Translations under genes and position numbers: made by a program | The notes under the pieces: model-generated | Database searches by the model: none | What the model saw: only the letters and a program-made list of their open reading frames with translations | What the model was told of the DNA's origin: nothing | Shown here: piece by piece, positions 62,901-64,000 of the stretch | Numbering within the stretch: position 1 is the stretch's first letter | How the letters are laid out: every line of letters starts with the position of its first letter | Origin: Coriaria nepalensis | Lineage: Eukaryota; Streptophyta; Magnoliopsida; Cucurbitales; Coriariaceae | DNA length: 64,000 bases | Direction: 5' to 3' | Assembly: GCA_027186245.1 (NCBI GenBank) | Contig: CP114492.1 | Location: 6,646,501 to 6,710,500 of the forward strand

Positions 62901-64000
62901 AGCCATCCCGTATTTTTTCATATAGGGATTGATTTGTTAGAGTCTAGAGAATATGAGGCTCTGATACCATGTGAATTTTAGAGGTAAAAGAACTGTATTC
63001 ACTACTTTAGAATTACATATTAGGGTCCTTATATAGGAGAGAAACCCTAGTCTAACTACATAATATTTGCTTAAACAAAAATAATTAGAATCCCTAAAAA
63101 TCAGCAACTAATTAATATCTACAAATCAAACTGATTTGTTTGCTGGAATCTTAAATATATTCTACAATATTAGGTTTTGTTAATTAAACTTGACATGTTG
63201 AGAGGTGTGACACGTCCAGCTTATAGAAACTGATTTTCTCAATATTTTTCTTTTTTTGGCTCATTGAAATCAAATCGTGTCAGACCTAAGGGGTTAAGTG
63301 GGTATATGATGAGCCTCCCAAATAATATGCCGTTCTTTGTTTTTTAGTGTCACAATGTTACTCTATCATTTCAAATGCATTGGGAACAAAAATGTGTTCT
63401 TCTGATGGCCATGGAAAACCTCCTCAACACCAGATGTCATGTACCCTTAGAATAGTAGCGGTCAAGGCTTGCTTGAGATGACATTCATGAGATTAAGTGG
63501 TGAATCTTGATAAGTCCTCATAGATAACCAGTAGTTTTAACTTGGAAAGTCATTAATATGAGAACTATGATTTTGATAACATTGGTATCAATGGTGACAG
63601 GCAATCTGACATTTGTCTAGCTTGATAGAAAGCTCTTTTAATGTGATTATCCTTTTTCTTTTTTCTTTTTTTCCTTTCAGCTGCTGGAGCTGGACTCACA
63701 GGTACCAAAATGGCTAGGAGAACAGGAAGTGTTGATGGATTTGAATTAAAAGCTATAGGAGAAAACCATAACCAAGGCGTGAGTGTTTTCTTTTTGTTGT
63801 TCTTCTGAAGCCTACTTTTTCTTGCTATTTTATAATTCATCCTTCCATGGTTGTCTCAATCAATTTGATAGCCCCTTTCCTCTCCTATATATCCTTGAAT
63901 TGCAAATATTTAATGAAAAATTCTACCGAACTGAACTATTTTCTGTTCAGAAACTAGCAGTGGAGATACTGGTCTCAGGTTTTGTTTTTGTCGATGAAGA
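50939..64000 (+). CDS. DUF726 (TMCO4-like) membrane / alpha-beta hydrolase-like protein, 5' part
   Basis: Exons visible: 50939-51177, 56096-56177, 56764-57300, 57625-57793, 57910-58062, 63681-63778, 63951-beyond the window. All joins keep frame, giving at least 442 residues. The N-terminus is soluble and low-complexity, followed by a helical region rich in Glu/Lys. Then come Gly/Ala-rich hydrophobic segments ([19 protein letters not shown] and [15 protein letters not shown], with [19 protein letters not shown]), and [19 protein letters not shown]. This order is that of plant DUF726 proteins, related to human TMCO4 and yeast Mil1. The family carries an alpha/beta-hydrolase-like fold downstream, outside this window; its substrate is unclear. 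Introns 1 and 5 are 4.9 and 5.6 kb because each holds a Copia element. Splice sites remain intact, so the gene is probably functional. Confidence 0.85.
51270..51541 (-). repeat. 3' LTR of Copia element 1
   Basis: It begins TGTAAAGGTTACTTG and ends CCACTTCCAACA on the plus strand, and is the same length as its partner at 55732. Confidence 0.95.
51542..51556 (-). promoter_or_regulatory. Polypurine tract of Copia element 1
   Basis: On the element strand the bases before the 3' LTR read caagggagggat, the expected position and composition for plus-strand priming. Confidence 0.75.
51577..51984 (-). pseudogene. RNase H domain of Copia element 1
   Basis: The frame contains [40 protein letters not shown] and a C-terminal DLMTKPL block, the usual Copia RNase H sequence. 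It is cut from the RT frame by a stop near 52000. The fragment itself is uninterrupted for 135 codons. Confidence 0.9.
52003..53226 (-). pseudogene. Reverse transcriptase region of Copia element 1 (broken)
   Basis: Three frames at 53226-52879, 52900-52625 and 52536-52003 together cover the [41 protein letters not shown] and the catalytic YVDD (in IYVDDLLF). The pieces are in different frames or separated by stops, so the domain cannot be made as one protein. Confidence 0.9.
53407..54260 (-). pseudogene. Integrase region of Copia element 1 (broken)
   Basis: Segments include [18 protein letters not shown] (54260-54063), then 53952-53407 with [15 protein letters not shown] and [16 protein letters not shown], typical of the Copia integrase core. 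A stop and frame change near 53955-54160 split it. Confidence 0.88.
54270..54755 (-). pseudogene. Protease / pre-integrase region of Copia element 1, altered active site
   Basis: [13 protein letters not shown] corresponds to the aspartic protease block that is normally DSG. Here the serine is proline (DPG), likely inactivating. A GAG-pre-integrase histidine block ([12 protein letters not shown]) follows, with the usual layout. Confidence 0.85.
54762..55614 (-). pseudogene. Gag region of Copia element 1 with degraded zinc knuckle
   Basis: The start is the typical Copia gag ([20 protein letters not shown]) at 55614-55321, then 55314-55009, then an Arg/Gly-rich part. Stops separate the pieces. 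The zinc knuckle reads [14 protein letters not shown], in which the final cysteine is tyrosine. The capsid function is not expected to be intact. Confidence 0.85.
55716..55730 (-). promoter_or_regulatory. Primer binding site of Copia element 1
   Basis: On the element strand it reads TTGGTATGAGAGCC beside the 5' LTR. It is one mismatch from TGGTATCAGAGC, complementary to initiator tRNA-Met. Confidence 0.85.
55732..56003 (-). repeat. 5' LTR of Copia element 1
   Basis: 272 bp, matching 51270-51541. On the element strand it precedes the primer binding site. Confidence 0.95.
58313..58519 (-). repeat. 3' LTR of Copia element 2
   Basis: 207 bp, starting tgtgaatcttagagg and ending atattctaca. A duplicate-like indel near 58470 accounts for the length difference from its partner. 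Confidence 0.93.
58520..58533 (-). promoter_or_regulatory. Polypurine tract of Copia element 2
   Basis: On the element strand cttgagggggagtg adjoins the 3' LTR, fitting a plus-strand primer. Confidence 0.75.
58631..58888 (-). pseudogene. RNase H domain of Copia element 2
   Basis: [20 protein letters not shown] and [20 protein letters not shown] identify it. The frame ends early relative to the family tail, so it is truncated or shifted. Confidence 0.9.
59178..60086 (-). pseudogene. Reverse transcriptase region of Copia element 2 (broken)
   Basis: Frames at 60086-59871, 59874-59545 and 59543-59178 contain [40 protein letters not shown] and catalytic YMDD (VYMDDIIV). They are split by frame changes at about 59873 and 59544. 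Confidence 0.9.
60136..61524 (-). pseudogene. Pre-integrase and integrase region of Copia element 2 (broken)
   Basis: The 61524-61174 frame holds the pre-integrase zinc region ([29 protein letters not shown]). The integrase core (about 61170-60780) is fragmented. The linker at 60771-60136 ([20 protein letters not shown]) is the usual Copia region between integrase and RT. Confidence 0.85.
61528..62132 (-). pseudogene. Protease and gag zinc-knuckle region of Copia element 2
   Basis: The protease active-site block [14 protein letters not shown] is intact. Upstream, in a different frame (about 62110-62060), a complete zinc knuckle [14 protein letters not shown] can be read. The frame change between the two breaks the polyprotein. 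Confidence 0.85.
62589..62921 (-). pseudogene. Gag N-terminus of Copia element 2
   Basis: [20 protein letters not shown] is the Copia-type gag N-terminal signature (retrotransposon gag N domain). The frame stops after about 110 codons; further gag sequence continues with stops to about 62150. Confidence 0.85.
62958..62969 (-). promoter_or_regulatory. Primer binding site of Copia element 2
   Basis: On the element strand it reads TGGTATCAGAGC, a perfect match to the initiator tRNA-Met complement, directly beside the 5' LTR. Confidence 0.93.
62970..63166 (-). repeat. 5' LTR of Copia element 2
   Basis: 197 bp, partner of 58313-58519. It is flanked outside by atatt. Confidence 0.93.
63172..63680. 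other. 3' part of intron 5 of the DUF726 gene
   Basis: Ordinary intron sequence after the Copia insertion, ending in a strong polypyrimidine tract and cag at 63678-63680. No feature of its own. Confidence 0.6.

Larger units (their letters stand above)
58313..63166 (-). mobile_element. Copia LTR retrotransposon 2 (antisense in intron 5 of the DUF726 gene)
   Basis: A 4,854-bp element with LTRs of 207 and 197 bp, TGTGAAT...TTCTACA ends and a perfect target duplication, atatt (58308-58312 and 63167-63171). Domains on the minus strand run gag, zinc knuckle, protease, integrase, RT, RNase H. It belongs to a different Copia lineage from element 1, judged by LTR and gag sequence. LTRs differ by substitutions and small indels, so it looks older. 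Multiple stops break the polyprotein. Confidence 0.96.

Overview
This is a nuclear window from a flowering plant, almost certainly a eudicot. It is AT-rich, and its genes have many short exons with GT-AG introns. All recognisable proteins are plant families: a GH9B cellulase, a pollen-type pectate lyase, a VND-type NAC factor, a KIN-7 kinesin with a DUF3490 tail and a V-ATPase proteolipid. The species cannot be named from the sequence. Exon boundaries were assigned by eye from splice signals, reading-frame continuity and family conservation.

Layout. 0.3-3.7 kb: membrane-anchored GH9 endoglucanase (+), with a solo LTR in intron 2. 4.1-5.15 kb: repeat element. 5.5-8.1 kb: conserved coiled-coil protein (+) with a 5'-UTR intron. 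8.1-12.2 kb: noncoding, with a tandem array of about 167 bp period. 12.3-13.6 kb: ribosomal protein L8 (+). 14.0-15.4 kb: pectate lyase (-). 15.8-16.4 kb: long foldback element. 17.4-17.6 kb: RNase T2 (S-RNase-like) fragment. 20.3-20.9 kb: small hAT-like element. 22.9-23.5 kb: linker histone H1 with an in-frame stop. 26.0-28.3 kb: VND-type NAC gene (-). 30.1-33.5 kb: decayed retroelement-like region. 34.2 kb: plastid atpI fragment. 39.3-40.9 kb: V-ATPase subunit c (+), tail-to-tail with a 13-exon KIN-7 kinesin (41.6-45.8 kb, -). 47.8-49.7 kb: composite hAT-like element. 50.9-64.0 kb: 5' part of a DUF726 gene (+), enlarged by two complete but coding-dead Copia retrotransposons in introns 1 and 5, both antisense to the host gene.

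The genes do not form an operon or pathway. Several (cellulase, pectate lyase, VND NAC, kinesin) relate to cell wall or cell division, but nothing in the sequence suggests co-regulation. Most unusual content is repeat-derived: a repeat family shared in inverted orientation between 4.2-4.9 and 48.5-49.1 kb, a second family shared between 10.4-11.4 and 48.1-48.5 kb, a near-palindromic foldback, and gene relics (RNase T2, H1, atpI). I found no convincing new multi-gene system.
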